A DNA stretch of 5,973 bases from Thermoplasmata archaeon (GTDB lineage Archaea > Thermoplasmatota > Thermoplasmata > Thermoplasmatales > GCA-001856825). Both the position numbers and the translations under genes were made by a program. The DNA lies in contig JAJYUV010000061.1 in NCBI GenBank assembly GCA_021792355.1, forward strand, positions 1 to 5,973. Direction: 5' to 3'. Shown piece after piece: positions 5,635 to 5,973 of this stretch (the first letter of the stretch is position 1; each line of letters starts with the position of its first letter). The notes under the pieces were generated by a model. The model was not told where the DNA came from. It saw only the letters and a list, made by a program, of their open reading frames with translations, and did not search any database.

Positions 5635-5973
5635 TTATTGTTCTACGACTATCTTGCCATACATCCCGTTTTCGGCATGCCCGGGATAGGTACACAGGTA
5701 CCAGTACGTTCCAGGTTGCGAAAAACTGTAGCTCATATTGTAGTAATAGAAATGACCCGAATTTGTCGGCGGAAGGAAACTCATGGATGTCATAGAACTG
5801 TATCCTCCCGATCCCATGGAACCCATTCCGCTCATGTAGGAATATGGCGGGCCCTGATTGCTAAGTACAAAATTGTGTTCAGAGTCGGTATCTATATTTA
5901 CGACCGTGAAGTTAATGACCACTCCTTCTTTGATTACTATTGTTGGGTTGAACAAACCCTGTATCTCGAAGCT
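5635..5973 (-). CDS. Rusticyanin/sulfocyanin-type blue copper protein, 5'-truncated by window edge
   Basis: C-terminal 112 residues of a cupredoxin, a one-electron carrier expected on the outer face of the cytoplasmic membrane in respiratory chains of acidophiles. The frame is open to the right edge (SFEIQGLFNPTIVI before and across the TTG at 5955), so that TTG is internal and the signal/anchor region is out of view. Type-1 copper ligands are all present: His in EHNF (5875-5877), then Cys (5692-5694), His (5677-5679) and Met (5662-5664) in the C-terminal motif LCTYPGHAENGMYGKIVV. This closely resembles the end of rusticyanin (CQIPGHAATGMFGKIVV) and of sulfocyanin. GPPYSYM also matches rusticyanin's GPPYAVM. 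A Met/Gly/Ser-rich loop (five Met in 18 residues, 5782-5835) is unusual. The gene ends with tandem TAA codons and a poly-T tract. Rusticyanin versus sulfocyanin cannot be settled from this part. Confidence 0.9.
   Translation of the reverse strand, partial: SFEIQGLFNPTIVIKEGVVINFTVVNIDTDSEHNFVLSNQGPPYSYMSGMGSMGSGGYSSMTSMSFLPPTNSGHFYYYNMSYSFSQPGTYWYLCTYPGHAENGMYGKIVVEQ

Noticed and set aside
5953..5955. TTG as the start of the copper protein gene
   Set aside because: The frame continues upstream to the window edge with residues matching the rusticyanin strand before NPTI, so the TTG encodes an internal Leu.

Overview
The window looks like a piece of a thermoacidophilic archaeal chromosome, most likely order Thermoplasmatales. 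Three things support this: a ferredoxin-dependent 2-oxoacid oxidoreductase of the archaeal KorAB type, a GHMP-family mevalonate-branch decarboxylase most like the bisphosphomevalonate decarboxylase of Thermoplasma, and a rusticyanin/sulfocyanin-type blue copper protein as found in acidophilic iron- and sulfur-metabolising archaea and bacteria. Promoters read as archaeal TATA boxes about 27-31 nt before start codons, so transcripts would be leaderless or nearly so. The lineage is inferred from protein families, not from a database match.

Layout from left to right. Bases 1-2556 (+) hold an operon for 2-oxoacid:ferredoxin oxidoreductase. The alpha subunit gene enters already open from the left edge, and the beta subunit gene overlaps it by 11 nt. 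Bases 2588-2860 (-) encode a small winged-helix regulator that converges on korB. Bases 2861-3111 are non-coding apart from the regulator's promoter and a doubtful 25-codon ORF. Bases 3112-4179 (-) encode the mevalonate-branch decarboxylase with its own TATA promoter. Bases 4180-4634 are AT-rich, with a doubtful small hydrophobic ORF and then the leader of a mobile element. Bases 4635-5300 (+) are a truncated IS110-family (DEDD) transposase. Bases 5301-5634 contain no convincing gene, only probable element debris and poly-T/poly-A terminator-like tracts. Bases 5635-5973 (-) are the C-terminal part of a blue copper protein whose gene runs off the right edge.

Functionally, KorAB would make acyl-CoA (acetyl-CoA and/or succinyl-CoA) and reduced ferredoxin. 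Acetyl-CoA feeds the mevalonate route in which the decarboxylase works, leading to archaeal ether-lipid isoprenoids. The copper protein would carry electrons outside the membrane. These are separate transcription units, and I see no evidence that they form one system.

The most unusual part is the IS110-like locus. Its RuvC-like catalytic half is intact (D, E, D, D all present) but the C-terminal half is missing. The roughly 155-nt leader contains repeats and a potential long-range stem, where IS110 elements are known to encode a bridge RNA. This is probably a decaying copy. I do not see strong evidence for an entirely new system.
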